A stretch of DNA of 64,000 bases from Acidithiobacillus marinus (GCF_002847505.1 NZ_MXAV01000034.1:124001-188000); one strand, 5' to 3'. Positions 8,776 through 17,155 are shown, counted from the stretch's first letter. Program-made: numbers and translations. The notes: a model not told the origin generated them from the letters alone.

Positions 8776-9583
8776 TATCTACCAGGACAGGAACGAAGAA
8801 CATATCGTTCCTGCCACGCTGCCCATAGAGCTCGACAAGGGTCTGCTCAATCGCTCCTTTTATGAACTGGAAGAAGCGTTTGAGGGTCAACAGGGTCTGG
8901 CCGATCTGGTGAGCAGCATGGCGGAAAAAACGGCGAGCTTTCGTCGTCTGCTGCTGGAAGAACAGCAACCTCTGACCGAAACACAAATGGAACATCTCGT
9001 CGCCCAGATGTTTACGGCGCGACGCAAAATTTGGCCGCTCATTGCGGAACAAGGAACGGCCAGGGTCGGGGAGTTGATGCGTGATCTACTGACCGGGCAT
9101 GGCGATCTGGTGCAGCGTATGACCAGATTTGAGGAAGCCTTGCCGGCTACCGGAAAAGTGAAGCGGGTGATCAGGGATGTGGCTGCTGAGGTGCTGCACT
9201 TCAGTGATCCTGAGCGTTACCCGTTGATGACACGGTGGGTCTGGGACCAGGGAACTACCTCTGGCGCCATTCGTGAGTTTATTCGTGGCGGTGATTACCT
9301 GACGGATTTCCCTTTTGGTGAGAGTCCCGAGATGTTTGAGGGTCTGCGCCAGTGGATGCGGGAAACCTTGGAGGAGTTGGGTGTATATCGGGATGTTCCC
9401 TACATGGTGGACATTATCCTCGCTCATCAGTACTCCCAGTATGTTCGGGCAATGGCCGAAGGCTTTTTACGCTCGGACTTTGGTGGACAAACAGACTTTA
9501 CGGAACAGATTCGAAAGTTGCTGGGCGTAGAAGTGCAGCGACGGATGGGCGGGTCTCGTATCAAAAGAGACGACATTCATTGA
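8765..9583 (+). CDS. Conserved sHdr-cluster protein of unknown function (hyp)
   Basis: A 272-residue mainly helical soluble protein with no cysteine-rich or cofactor motif that I recognise. It lies between hdrA and hdrC2, the fixed position of the 'hyp' gene in type I sHdr operons. The only upstream start in the frame is a TTG at 8765 that overlaps the end of hdrA by 11 bp and has no good ribosome-binding site. Translational coupling to hdrA is likely. The first ATG is only at codon 49, which would drop a well-folded-looking N-terminus. Confidence 0.8.
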   Translation: MPADIYQDRNEEHIVPATLPIELDKGLLNRSFYELEEAFEGQQGLADLVSSMAEKTASFRRLLLEEQQPLTETQMEHLVAQMFTARRKIWPLIAEQGTARVGELMRDLLTGHGDLVQRMTRFEEALPATGKVKRVIRDVAAEVLHFSDPERYPLMTRWVWDQGTTSGAIREFIRGGDYLTDFPFGESPEMFEGLRQWMRETLEELGVYRDVPYMVDIILAHQYSQYVRAMAEGFLRSDFGGQTDFTEQIRKLLGVEVQRRMGGSRIKRDDIH

Positions 9584-9606
9584 TGAATTAGGGTTTAGGA
9601 GCAGCT

Positions 9607-10326
9607 ATGGCTATTCATGAAAAAACACTGATCGATCCTGATCGGATTTTACAGCACGACAATCTGGTGGTGGACGGTGTGGATGTATCGGGTTCCTGGA
9701 ACACGATGATTACTCCCCGTACGCTGACCGACTATGAAGAAAACTTTGAGAAAATTATTCAGAGCTACAGTGGTGGCGAAAATGTGCATCGTTGCTGGCA
9801 GTGCGGTTCCTGCACCAACTCCTGCACCATGTATGCCCAGAACGTGGACTTCAATCCGCGCTACTGGATCTACCTGATTCGTCTGGGTCTGAAGGCTGAG
9901 TTGCTCAAGGACAAGGATATCATCTGGCAGTGTGTGTCCTGCAACAAGTGCACCAACATCTGCCCCAAAGATGTGCGTCCTGAGGGCGTGATGAAAGCTA
10001 CTGCCCACTGGATGGAAGATAACGGTTTGACTCCCAAGACCCTGTCCACCCACTTTGATGAAGAATTCACGCATCAGTGCATCGAGTTTGGCCGCATTGA
10101 GGACACGGAAGTGATGATGGGTTTTTTCAAGCGTTCCAATCAACCGTTGGTGCAGCCCTGGATTGTTGAGTTCGGTAAACGTCTCTCCAAAGGCTTGCCA
10201 TTGGGTCAGCTGGCAAAAATGGGCATGAATGTGGTTTTCCGCCCGAAAACCAAATCCTGGGGTAAGACCGGCGAAGTTCTTGCCGAATATGTGAAAGCAC
10301 AGAAGGAGGCTGCTCATCATGGCTAA
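9607..10326 (+). CDS. shdrC2: sHdr complex iron-sulfur subunit HdrC2
   Basis: A 239-residue HdrC-like protein with two [4Fe-4S] motifs, C63/C66/C69/C73 (CWQCGSCTNSC) and C109/C112/C115/C119 (CVSCNKCTNICP). The N-terminal ~55 residues before the clusters are longer than in HdrC1. Its stop codon is overlapped by the hdrB2 start, so the two are co-translated and very likely form a tight pair. The ribosome-binding site is TAGGAGCAG. Confidence 0.93.
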   Translation: MAIHEKTLIDPDRILQHDNLVVDGVDVSGSWNTMITPRTLTDYEENFEKIIQSYSGGENVHRCWQCGSCTNSCTMYAQNVDFNPRYWIYLIRLGLKAELLKDKDIIWQCVSCNKCTNICPKDVRPEGVMKATAHWMEDNGLTPKTLSTHFDEEFTHQCIEFGRIEDTEVMMGFFKRSNQPLVQPWIVEFGKRLSKGLPLGQLAKMGMNVVFRPKTKSWGKTGEVLAEYVKAQKEAAHHG

Positions 10327-11230
10327 GGTTGCATATTATCCGGGTTGTGCGCTGGAAGGCTCTGGTGGTCCCTATGACAAATCCACCCGCGTTCTCGTCA
10401 AGGAACTCGGTTTGCAGATGGAAAATCTGGAAGACTACAATTGCTGTGGTGCCATGGAAGTGAAAAATGTTCATCCCATGCTCCAGACTTACATGTCCGC
10501 GCGGAATCTGGCTATTGCCAGTAAGTTGCAGGGCTGTGATACAGTGATGGCCCCTTGTAACGGTTGCTATCGTAACCTCAAGCAGACGGAATACGAATGT
10601 GCCACGTCTGAAGAAACCATGAAGACAGTGCAGGACCTGGCAGACAAGTCCGGTGACCCGGTTTATGAAGGTGATGTGCGTACCTTGCATGCTCTGGAAT
10701 GGTTCATGGAAGAGGTTGGCCCTGACGGGATCAAGAGCAAGGTCAAGAAGAGTCTGAACGGGCTGAAAATTGCCAATTACTATGGCTGTATGTACACCCG
10801 GCCCCGGCAGATTTTCCCGGAAAAAGACCAGGGCCCTGATTCTGAGTCTTCCTATGCACCTCACTTCATGGATGACCTGCTCAATGCAGCGGGTGCCGTT
10901 GCGGTGGACTTCCCGCTGAAAACGGCTTGCTGCGGTGGTGCCCACACTTTGTCTGATTCGGATACATCCACTCAGCTGGTATTGAATATTCTCCAGGCTG
11001 CAGAAGATGCGGGTGCTGAAGTGATCGCCACGGAATGTCCGACCTGCCATTCCGGACTGGAAATGCATCAGGTGCGTGCAGAAACCGAGTTTGGCATCAA
11101 ATCCAATGTCAAGGTCATTTACTTCACGCAATTGCTGGGTTTGGCAATGGGGCTGTCTGCACGTAAGGTCGGTATTCCCGACAACGTCAGTGACTCCATG
11201 GACTTGCTCGCGGCCAAAGGCATCGTATAA
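10319..11230 (+). CDS. shdrB2: sHdr complex catalytic subunit HdrB2
   Basis: A 303-residue HdrB protein with two intact CCG domains: C10, C42-C43, C80-x2-C83 in the first and C157, C204-C205, C240-x2-C243 in the second. In methanogen HdrB such motifs hold noncubane [4Fe-4S] clusters that act on a disulfide; in sHdr this is the likely site of sulfur handling. The start overlaps the end of hdrC2 by 8 bp. It is the last gene before a strong intrinsic terminator. Confidence 0.94.
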   Translation: MAKVAYYPGCALEGSGGPYDKSTRVLVKELGLQMENLEDYNCCGAMEVKNVHPMLQTYMSARNLAIASKLQGCDTVMAPCNGCYRNLKQTEYECATSEETMKTVQDLADKSGDPVYEGDVRTLHALEWFMEEVGPDGIKSKVKKSLNGLKIANYYGCMYTRPRQIFPEKDQGPDSESSYAPHFMDDLLNAAGAVAVDFPLKTACCGGAHTLSDSDTSTQLVLNILQAAEDAGAEVIATECPTCHSGLEMHQVRAETEFGIKSNVKVIYFTQLLGLAMGLSARKVGIPDNVSDSMDLLAAKGIV

Positions 11231-11242
11231 TAAGGTTGAAGG

Positions 11243-11269
11243 GCGCCCCGCAAAGGGGCGCTTTTTTTT
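11243..11269 (+). terminator. Intrinsic terminator after hdrB2
   Basis: GCGCCCC and GGGGCGC form a 7-bp GC stem with loop GCAAA, directly followed by eight T. It lies 12 bp after the hdrB2 stop and 27 bp before lbpA1, so it separates the hdr structural genes from the lbpA/lip genes or lets only part of the transcripts through. Confidence 0.88.
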
Positions 11270-11296
11270 ACCTGCCGCTGTCACCAGGGGGAGGCT

Positions 11297-11743
11297 ATGG
11301 AATGTAACGGATGCGAATTCCGCGCCGAATTATATTATGATCAGGAATGTCAAATCTGGGTCCGTCGTGAAGGTGATGGTACCTTGACGGTGGGAATGAC
11401 TGATATTTCGCAGTCAATTGCCGGTAAAATTCTGCACGTACGCGTGCGTCGGCCTGGCACCCGTCGTCCTGTGGGTAAGCCGGTAGCCACCATCGAAAGT
11501 GGGAAATGGGCGGGTCCGGTACCCAACGTGTTCGACTGTGTGATAGAACTCGCCAATGAAGATGTGCTAGAAGATCCCAATCTGCTGAATATTGAACCCT
11601 ATGAAGCTTGGATTGCCCGAGTCCGGCCGGTAGCTTCCGTGGACGTCGCCCTAAAAAAGCTGTCTACTGGGGATGCGGCCTTTGAGTTGTATCGGCAGCG
11701 TTGTTTGCGCGACGACATTCACTGTGAGCGAGGGATGCGATGA
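11297..11743 (+). CDS. lbpA1: Lipoate-binding protein LbpA1 (GcvH-like)
   Basis: A 148-residue glycine-cleavage H-like protein. The lipoylation site is Lys70 in IESGKWAGP. Around it are the usual TVGMTDISQSIAG and EDPNLLNIEPYEAWIARV features of the H-fold. The chain begins with a CNGC pair (C3, C6) not needed for lipoylation. The Shine-Dalgarno is GGGAGG. No glycine-cleavage genes are nearby; LbpA proteins of sHdr clusters are dedicated to sulfur oxidation, with the lipoyl arm thought to carry the substrate. It overlaps the next gene by 4 bp. Confidence 0.92.
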   Translation: MECNGCEFRAELYYDQECQIWVRREGDGTLTVGMTDISQSIAGKILHVRVRRPGTRRPVGKPVATIESGKWAGPVPNVFDCVIELANEDVLEDPNLLNIEPYEAWIARVRPVASVDVALKKLSTGDAAFELYRQRCLRDDIHCERGMR

Positions 11744-12135
11744 GTGATCATTATTTGGATGATGATAGCGAAAAATCGGTTGTGATCGTGATGACCAGTG
11801 GTCCAAGCACGGCACATCGCTGTGCCACCCCGTTTTATTTAGGTTCACTGTTGTCTTCCATGGACGCAGAGGTTAAGATTTTTTGCACCATGGAAGCTGT
11901 TAGACTCATGAAAGTGGGCGTTGCTGAAAATTTGGCCGCCATGGAAGGTGGTAAGCGCATCATCGATTTTATTCGTGATGCGAAAAATGCGGGAGCCCAG
12001 CTCTACGTGTGCAGGCCCGCACTGCCAGGCTATGAGATTGTGGCAGATGACCTGATTGATGAGGTGGATGAAGTGGCTTCAGCAGGTGATCTTGCTGATC
12101 TGATTTTATCGGTTGACCGGCTTTTGTTTTTTTAA
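11740..12135 (+). CDS. DsrE-family protein between the two lbpA genes
   Basis: A 131-residue DsrE/DsrF-like protein with cysteines C28, C49 and C91 (YVCRPALPGYE near the active region). It differs from the DsrE3A at 5130 in length and cysteine placement, so it is a separate subfamily (a DsrE3B/C-like paralogue is possible; I cannot decide). The start overlaps the lbpA1 stop (ATGA) and it sits between two lipoate-binding proteins, suggesting it loads or unloads sulfur on their lipoyl groups. That role is inference. Confidence 0.82.
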   Translation: MSDHYLDDDSEKSVVIVMTSGPSTAHRCATPFYLGSLLSSMDAEVKIFCTMEAVRLMKVGVAENLAAMEGGKRIIDFIRDAKNAGAQLYVCRPALPGYEIVADDLIDEVDEVASAGDLADLILSVDRLLFF

Positions 12136-12155
12136 TTTAAAACCTGAAGGAGAAA

Positions 12156-12596
12156 ATGATGGGAACTGTACGTGGCTGTGAAATCCCCGAAGATTTGATG
12201 TACAACGTCGAAAACAATGTGTGGCTACGCAAGGAAGATGACGGTAGCGTTACCATCGGTATGACATCTTACGCCTGTGCTCTTGCCGGCCAAATTGTTT
12301 CCTATACCCCCAAGAGCGCCGGTAAGGACATCAAAAAAGACAAATCTGCCGCCACAGTAGAATCTGGTAAATGGGTAGGTCCTCTGAAGAGTCCAGTGAG
12401 TGGCACCGTGGTTTCCAGCAATGATGAAGTGGCTAAAGACCCGGGTTTGATCAACAAGGATCCTTACGGAAGCGGCTGGATTGCCAAGCTGACCCCGGCG
12501 GATTTTGCCGGTGATTCTGCTGAGCTGAAGACCGGTGCAGATGCACTCTCGGCTTTTGAAGAAAAAATGACGGCTGATGGTTTTGGTGGCTGCTGA
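12156..12596 (+). CDS. lbpA2: Lipoate-binding protein LbpA2 (GcvH-like)
   Basis: A 146-residue GcvH-like protein with the lipoyl lysine at K72 in VESGKWVGP. The H-protein features VTIGMTSYACALAG and DPGLINKDPYGSGWIAKL are clear. It is closer to the classical H-protein than LbpA1, which looks more derived. The start may be the first or second of two adjacent ATGs; AAGGAGA precedes them. It is followed by a GC-rich hairpin. Confidence 0.93.
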   Translation: MMGTVRGCEIPEDLMYNVENNVWLRKEDDGSVTIGMTSYACALAGQIVSYTPKSAGKDIKKDKSAATVESGKWVGPLKSPVSGTVVSSNDEVAKDPGLINKDPYGSGWIAKLTPADFAGDSAELKTGADALSAFEEKMTADGFGGC

Positions 12597-12621
12597 TACA
12601 TTCTGGTAGCCCTATCCAGTC

Positions 12622-12646
12622 AGACGGCCGCATTTTGCGGCCGTCT
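12622..12646 (+). terminator. Strong hairpin between lbpA2 and lipS1
   Basis: AGACGGCCGCA and TGCGGCCGTCT form a perfect 11-bp stem with a TTT loop, 25 bp after lbpA2. The T-tract behind it is weak (AGCTTTCT), so it may be a partial terminator that sets a lower level for the lipoate-assembly genes. Confidence 0.62.
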
Positions 12647-12682
12647 AGCTTTCTCCACGTATGACTAAGGATGGAAATTAAT

Positions 12683-13804
12683 ATGAACCCATGGTTAAAC
12701 GCTGTTTCGCAAGTGGAAGCATTGGAAGATCTGACACTCAACCCAGATCTGGTCGAGTCCATGCGGGAACGGTGGTCCGGTCTCTCTGGCAGCCAAGTGG
12801 GTCGTATCAATTTCTATACGCCTTCTTTTAAGCACCACGAAACTTCTGAGGTGTCTGCCTGTGGGAAAAATGCGTTTCCGGCCATCTCCATCACCGGCGG
12901 TGACTGCAAATTGCAGTGCGATCACTGCAAGGCCAAAATCCTGGAGCCGATGATTCCGGTACGCAGTCCTGAAGAGCTGGATCGTCTGGTGGATCAGATT
13001 GTGCTGGATGGTGGGCGTGGACTGCTGCTTTCCGGAGGTTCCGACCATCAGAATGTCGTGCATTACGAGCCTTATTTTCCGATGGTTCGAAAGATCAAGG
13101 ATCGTTATCCCAATTTGCAGATCGCCATGCATACAGGCATAGCCACTCCGGAATTTGCCCGGGGCATGGAAGATGCGGGTGTGGATGTGGCCATGATGGA
13201 TGTCATCGGTGCTCAAGATACCATCAACCAGGTCTATCACCTGCGCCGCAGCGTTGATGATTTCGAAGCCGCTCTCGAAGCCTTGGTGGCTACCAGCATG
13301 AAAGTGGTTCCCCATATTGTCATCGGTTTGCATTATGGTGAACTGTTGGGTGAATGGAATTCGTTGGAAATCATTCAGCGCCATCTGCCCAGTGCCCTGG
13401 TGCTGGTGGTCATCATGCCCCAGTATGCGTCTTCCAGCAGACCTTTTGCGACGCCACATACGGATGAAGTTGGAAAATTTTTCATGGATGCCCGTGCTGC
13501 CCTCCCGGAAACTCCGGTATTGCTGGGCTGCGCCCGGCCTTCCGGTGTGCATCGTTCCATTACCGATACCTACGCAGTGATGGCTGGTCTCAATGGCGTC
13601 GCATTTCCCTCTGATGGGATGTTGGCCCTGGCCAAGCATTTGGAGCGGGATGTGTTCGTCACTCCGTCCTGTTGCTCCATGATTGTGGGTGAGGAAGTAC
13701 TCAGTATGGGTGACGAGTCAACGACCATGCCCCTCGATTTCGTCCCGGCCGCCCCCAAACGGCGCACGCAGTTGCGGGATATTCCCATCGTGTTTTCTGC
13801 TTGA
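12683..13804 (+). CDS. lipS1: Lipoyl synthase-like radical SAM protein LipS1
   Basis: A 373-residue radical SAM protein; counted from ATG 12683 the cluster motif is C75-x3-C79-x2-C82 (CKLQCDHC). In sHdr organisms sulfur insertion into octanoyl-LbpA is done by a pair of radical SAM proteins, LipS1 and LipS2, instead of LipA. This gene and the one at 16019 flank the ligase and LipT and fit that pair. An in-frame ATG at 12671 overlaps the Shine-Dalgarno AAGGA, so 12683 is preferred. Which of the two inserts which sulfur atom cannot be read from sequence. Confidence 0.87.
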   Translation: MNPWLNAVSQVEALEDLTLNPDLVESMRERWSGLSGSQVGRINFYTPSFKHHETSEVSACGKNAFPAISITGGDCKLQCDHCKAKILEPMIPVRSPEELDRLVDQIVLDGGRGLLLSGGSDHQNVVHYEPYFPMVRKIKDRYPNLQIAMHTGIATPEFARGMEDAGVDVAMMDVIGAQDTINQVYHLRRSVDDFEAALEALVATSMKVVPHIVIGLHYGELLGEWNSLEIIQRHLPSALVLVVIMPQYASSSRPFATPHTDEVGKFFMDARAALPETPVLLGCARPSGVHRSITDTYAVMAGLNGVAFPSDGMLALAKHLERDVFVTPSCCSMIVGEEVLSMGDESTTMPLDFVPAAPKRRTQLRDIPIVFSA

Positions 13805-13856
13805 AAATGGCACAAACAGCAATGATTCGCTACGGTTGCTACAGGTCTTGGCAGGC

Positions 13857-14936
13857 ATGAATCAGGTCTCGCAAGGCTCCTGGCTGGTGGTTGATTCTGG
13901 GCTGCGTCCTGCGGACGAGAACATGGCGCTGGATAAAGCCCTGCTTGAAGCCATGGCCGAGCATGACATTACCGGTGTTTGCGGTGTGTTTCGTTTCCTT
14001 CGCTTTGAAGAATCGGCTCTGGTGGGATATCACCAGTCTCCTGATCAGGAATTGAATCTGGATTTTTGTTGCGAACAAGGCATCGCCGTCCAGCGACGTT
14101 TGACCGGTGGCGGAGCATTGATATTTGATCCCACCCAGATTGGTTGGGAGCTGGTCTGTCATCGTGATGCCCTGCCCAAGGGGGACATGGCCGCACTTTC
14201 TCGTGAAATTTGTCTGGCAGCAGCAGCAGGATTATCGACTCTGGGCGTTAAAGCTTCCTTCCGTCCGCGCAATGATATTGAAGTAGAAGGGAAAAAAATT
14301 TCCGGAACCGGTGGCATCATGGATGGGGACATCTTGCTGTTTCAGGGCACGGTGCTGGTGGATCTGGATATTCCCAGAATGTTGCGCGTGCTGCGGGTGC
14401 CATTGGAAAAACTGGATGCGCATGCTATTTCTTCCGTCGCAGAACGTGTCACCAGTCTCAAGGCACTTCTCGGAAAAGCGCCGGCATTGTCGCAAGTACA
14501 GGAAGCCCTGTTGGAAGGCTTCCGCCAACATCTGGGATTGGATTTTGAAAAGGGTGATATGCCCGAGTCCGTGATGGCGCTCTACCCGGCGATGTTGGAG
14601 GAAATCCGCGATCCGGAATGGATCAATATCAATAGCAGAATGCAAGCTGACATGCCATTACGCAAAGCTTCCTTGCGTGCTCCGGGCGGCACCTTGCAGG
14701 CAGAAATGCTCTGGGACAGTTTCGGCAGTCGGATCCGGCAGGTCCATTTTAGTGGGGATTACTTTATTCAGCCGCGGCGCGCCATCGTCGATATGGAAGC
14801 TGCTTTGCGCAATGTTCACTTGAACGAAGTAGAGACCATTCTGGCAGATATTTTTGAAAAACAGCAAATAGACGGTTTTGGTTTGCAAGCGAAAGATTTT
14901 GCCAGTGTATTAAGACAGGCAGCGGAGCAAGCATGA
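13857..14936 (+). CDS. slpl: Lipoate-protein ligase sLpl(AB)
   Basis: A 359-residue biotin/lipoate ligase-family protein with RRLTGGGA (residues 80-87) and the catalytic lysine K147 in GKKISGTGG. A ~100-residue C-terminal extension looks like the LplB-type accessory domain, so large and small domains are fused, as described for sLpl(AB) of sulfur oxidisers. It attaches octanoate or lipoate to LbpA. The frame is open far upstream, but the family N-terminus matches the ATG at 13857. The stop overlaps the lipT start (ATGA). Confidence 0.9.
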   Translation: MNQVSQGSWLVVDSGLRPADENMALDKALLEAMAEHDITGVCGVFRFLRFEESALVGYHQSPDQELNLDFCCEQGIAVQRRLTGGGALIFDPTQIGWELVCHRDALPKGDMAALSREICLAAAAGLSTLGVKASFRPRNDIEVEGKKISGTGGIMDGDILLFQGTVLVDLDIPRMLRVLRVPLEKLDAHAISSVAERVTSLKALLGKAPALSQVQEALLEGFRQHLGLDFEKGDMPESVMALYPAMLEEIRDPEWININSRMQADMPLRKASLRAPGGTLQAEMLWDSFGSRIRQVHFSGDYFIQPRRAIVDMEAALRNVHLNEVETILADIFEKQQIDGFGLQAKDFASVLRQAAEQA

Positions 14937-15994
14937 CACCGCAAGCAGTCGATGTGCTGATAGTTGGTGCGGGTCCTGCGGGTGCCGCTGCCGCCCGGGC
15001 TGCGGCGGGAAAAGGCCTGCAAGTACTGTGTATCGATCGGCGTGCCCGGATCGGTTTACCTGTGCAATGTGCAGAATTCGTCCCTATGCCGCTGCTGCGG
15101 ACAGTGCACGAAACTCAATCCCGCGTGCAGGACGTTGCCGGTATGTTAACGGTACTGCCTTCGGGTTTTCAGCATCAGAGTATCTTTCCGGGCATCATGA
15201 TCGATCGTGCTTTGTTTGATCAGGGTTTGGCCGATTTGGCACAAGCTGCAGGCGCCCACATAAAAACCCGGACATCTTTTATGAGTTGGGATGGCCAGTG
15301 TGCAAGGATAAAGCTTCCCTCCGGAGAAGTGGATGAGATAGTCCCCAGAATGCTGATTGCTGCCGATGGCCCTCATAGTCCGGTGGCGGAAAATATCGGT
15401 TTGGTTCATCAGCAGGTGGTATATACCCGCCAATATACGGTACCCTTGTGTCATGAGTATGACGATACCGATATTTATCTGTCAGACGCATTTCCAGGAG
15501 GGTATGGCTGGTTGTTTCCGCGCGGTCCGGTGGCCAATCTTGGCCTGGGTGCTGACAAGCGCTTTGAGGACAACCTCAAAAAACCGCTGGAAGAACTGCA
15601 TCAGCAAATGGTGGAACGAGGAATTGTGGGTCCGGAAGTACTGAGCAGAACTGGCGGCGCCATACCCGTTGGGGGTTTGCGTTCCATGATTCATGACCAT
15701 GTACTGCTCTGTGGTGATGCAGCCGGGTTGACACATCCCATTACCGGGGCGGGTATTCCTGCAGCTGTCATCAGTGGAGAAGCTGCCGGACTCGCCGTTG
15801 CCGCTTACCTGGCTGGCGAGAACGATGCCCTGGAAAGTTATGAAGAAGACATGCAGGATCAGTTTGGACCGGCCCTGCGCCGGGCTGTGCAACGCAGAAG
15901 CTCTCTGGAAGCCGTGTGGCGCAAGCCCGCTGCCCAGGAAGATCAGGTCATGCGATCCGCCTGGATCGCTTTTGATGAATATTTTGCCGCTTAA
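14933..15994 (+). CDS. lipT: FAD-dependent oxidoreductase LipT
   Basis: A 353-residue flavoprotein of the geranylgeranyl-reductase/FixC-like family: dinucleotide motif GAGPAGAAAA near the N-terminus and the second FAD motif with LLCGDAAGLTHPITGAGIP around residues 260-280. It overlaps the ligase gene by 4 bp and is followed by lipS2. LipT-type genes recur in sHdr-linked lipoate clusters and may supply reducing power to the LipS proteins; that function is inferred from context. Confidence 0.84.
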   Translation: MTPQAVDVLIVGAGPAGAAAARAAAGKGLQVLCIDRRARIGLPVQCAEFVPMPLLRTVHETQSRVQDVAGMLTVLPSGFQHQSIFPGIMIDRALFDQGLADLAQAAGAHIKTRTSFMSWDGQCARIKLPSGEVDEIVPRMLIAADGPHSPVAENIGLVHQQVVYTRQYTVPLCHEYDDTDIYLSDAFPGGYGWLFPRGPVANLGLGADKRFEDNLKKPLEELHQQMVERGIVGPEVLSRTGGAIPVGGLRSMIHDHVLLCGDAAGLTHPITGAGIPAAVISGEAAGLAVAAYLAGENDALESYEEDMQDQFGPALRRAVQRRSSLEAVWRKPAAQEDQVMRSAWIAFDEYFAA

Positions 15995-16018
15995 GGCGGA
16001 TTGACAGGAGGAACGTCC

Positions 16019-17155
16019 ATGAGTGCGGTAGTGGAAGAAAATGCTCAGACCTTAAATTTTTATCGCCCGGATTATTTCGTCAAAACACCGACGATGCGTT
16101 CCCCGGACTACGTGCAGTTGAGTACGGCCGCAGCCATAACCTTGGGATTGATTCCCGGTGTGATGCACCGTACTTCCTGCACCAACTGCCTGAATTTGTT
16201 GATGACTTATCCGGAGGGCTGCCGTGCCAACTGCACCTACTGCGGTCTTGCCCGTCATCGTGAAGAAAGCCGGGACTATGCCGACCGCAATTTCATTCGT
16301 GTGGACTGGCCGACCGTGCGCGTCGATGAAATGCTGGAACGCATTGCCCAGAACAGCGACAAAGGTGATTTTCAGCGCATGTGCATCAGCATGATCACCC
16401 ATCCCGACTCGGACAATGACACCATGACCATGCTCAAGCGCTGGATGGAAGTCGCCCCCCATATTCCGGTATCCATTCTTTCCAACCCGACCACCATGGA
16501 AAAGCAGGATCTGATCAACCTCAAGGAAGCCGGCGCGGATATTTTCACGGTGGCCCTGGATGCGGTGACTCCGGAAATTTTTGAACGGACTCGTGGTAAA
16601 ACCGTACAAAGCCCCCATTCCTGGGATAAGTACTGGCAGGCCATTGAATGGGCCGCAGAAATTTATGGTCCTGAAAAGTTCGGTGCGCATCTGATTTGTG
16701 GCATGGGTGAAACCGAACAGGAAATTCTCCAGGTTTGCCAGAAAATGAAAGATATGGGTGGTCATAACCACATGTTTGCCTTCTTCCCGGAAAAAGGCTC
16801 CATGATGGAAGACTGGGATCCAGTTCCCCAGGATCACTGGCGCCGCGTTCAGTTGGGTCGTTTCCTCATCGATTACGCGGGCGGCCGTTACGAAGACATG
16901 CAATTTGACGAATATGGCCGGGTCCTGAATTTCGGCTATCCCGAAGCGGAGCTGGAAGACATTATCAACTCCGGCAAGCCTTTCCAGACATCCGGTTGCC
17001 CCGGCAAGGATGACGAAGAAGTCAGTGCCTGCAACCGTCCCTATGGCGATTCTTCCCCCTCGGACATTCGTTCCTTCCCCTTCGCTCTGAACAAGCAGGA
17101 CGTGGAAATCGTCCGCCGCCAGATGAAGCTGCAGGATCTGCAGTTTCCCGGTTAA
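16019..17155 (+). CDS. lipS2: Lipoyl synthase-like radical SAM protein LipS2
   Basis: A 378-residue radical SAM protein with the motif C68-x3-C72-x2-C75 (CRANCTYC) and an additional pair C54/C57 (CTNC) just before it; C-terminal cysteines (GCPGKDD...SACN) may serve an auxiliary [4Fe-4S] cluster that gives up sulfur, as in LipA. The start at ATG 16019 has an ideal AGGAGG 7 bp upstream; an earlier TTG is unlikely. It is the last gene of the lipoate-assembly group, 25 bp after lipT, and is followed by a terminator. Confidence 0.88.
   Translation: MSAVVEENAQTLNFYRPDYFVKTPTMRSPDYVQLSTAAAITLGLIPGVMHRTSCTNCLNLLMTYPEGCRANCTYCGLARHREESRDYADRNFIRVDWPTVRVDEMLERIAQNSDKGDFQRMCISMITHPDSDNDTMTMLKRWMEVAPHIPVSILSNPTTMEKQDLINLKEAGADIFTVALDAVTPEIFERTRGKTVQSPHSWDKYWQAIEWAAEIYGPEKFGAHLICGMGETEQEILQVCQKMKDMGGHNHMFAFFPEKGSMMEDWDPVPQDHWRRVQLGRFLIDYAGGRYEDMQFDEYGRVLNFGYPEAELEDIINSGKPFQTSGCPGKDDEEVSACNRPYGDSSPSDIRSFPFALNKQDVEIVRRQMKLQDLQFPG

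Noticed and set aside
10127-11284. A 385-codon minus-strand frame over hdrC2/hdrB2
   Set aside because: Shadow of the hdr genes; no ribosome-binding site or known motif, and it reads through the terminator hairpin.
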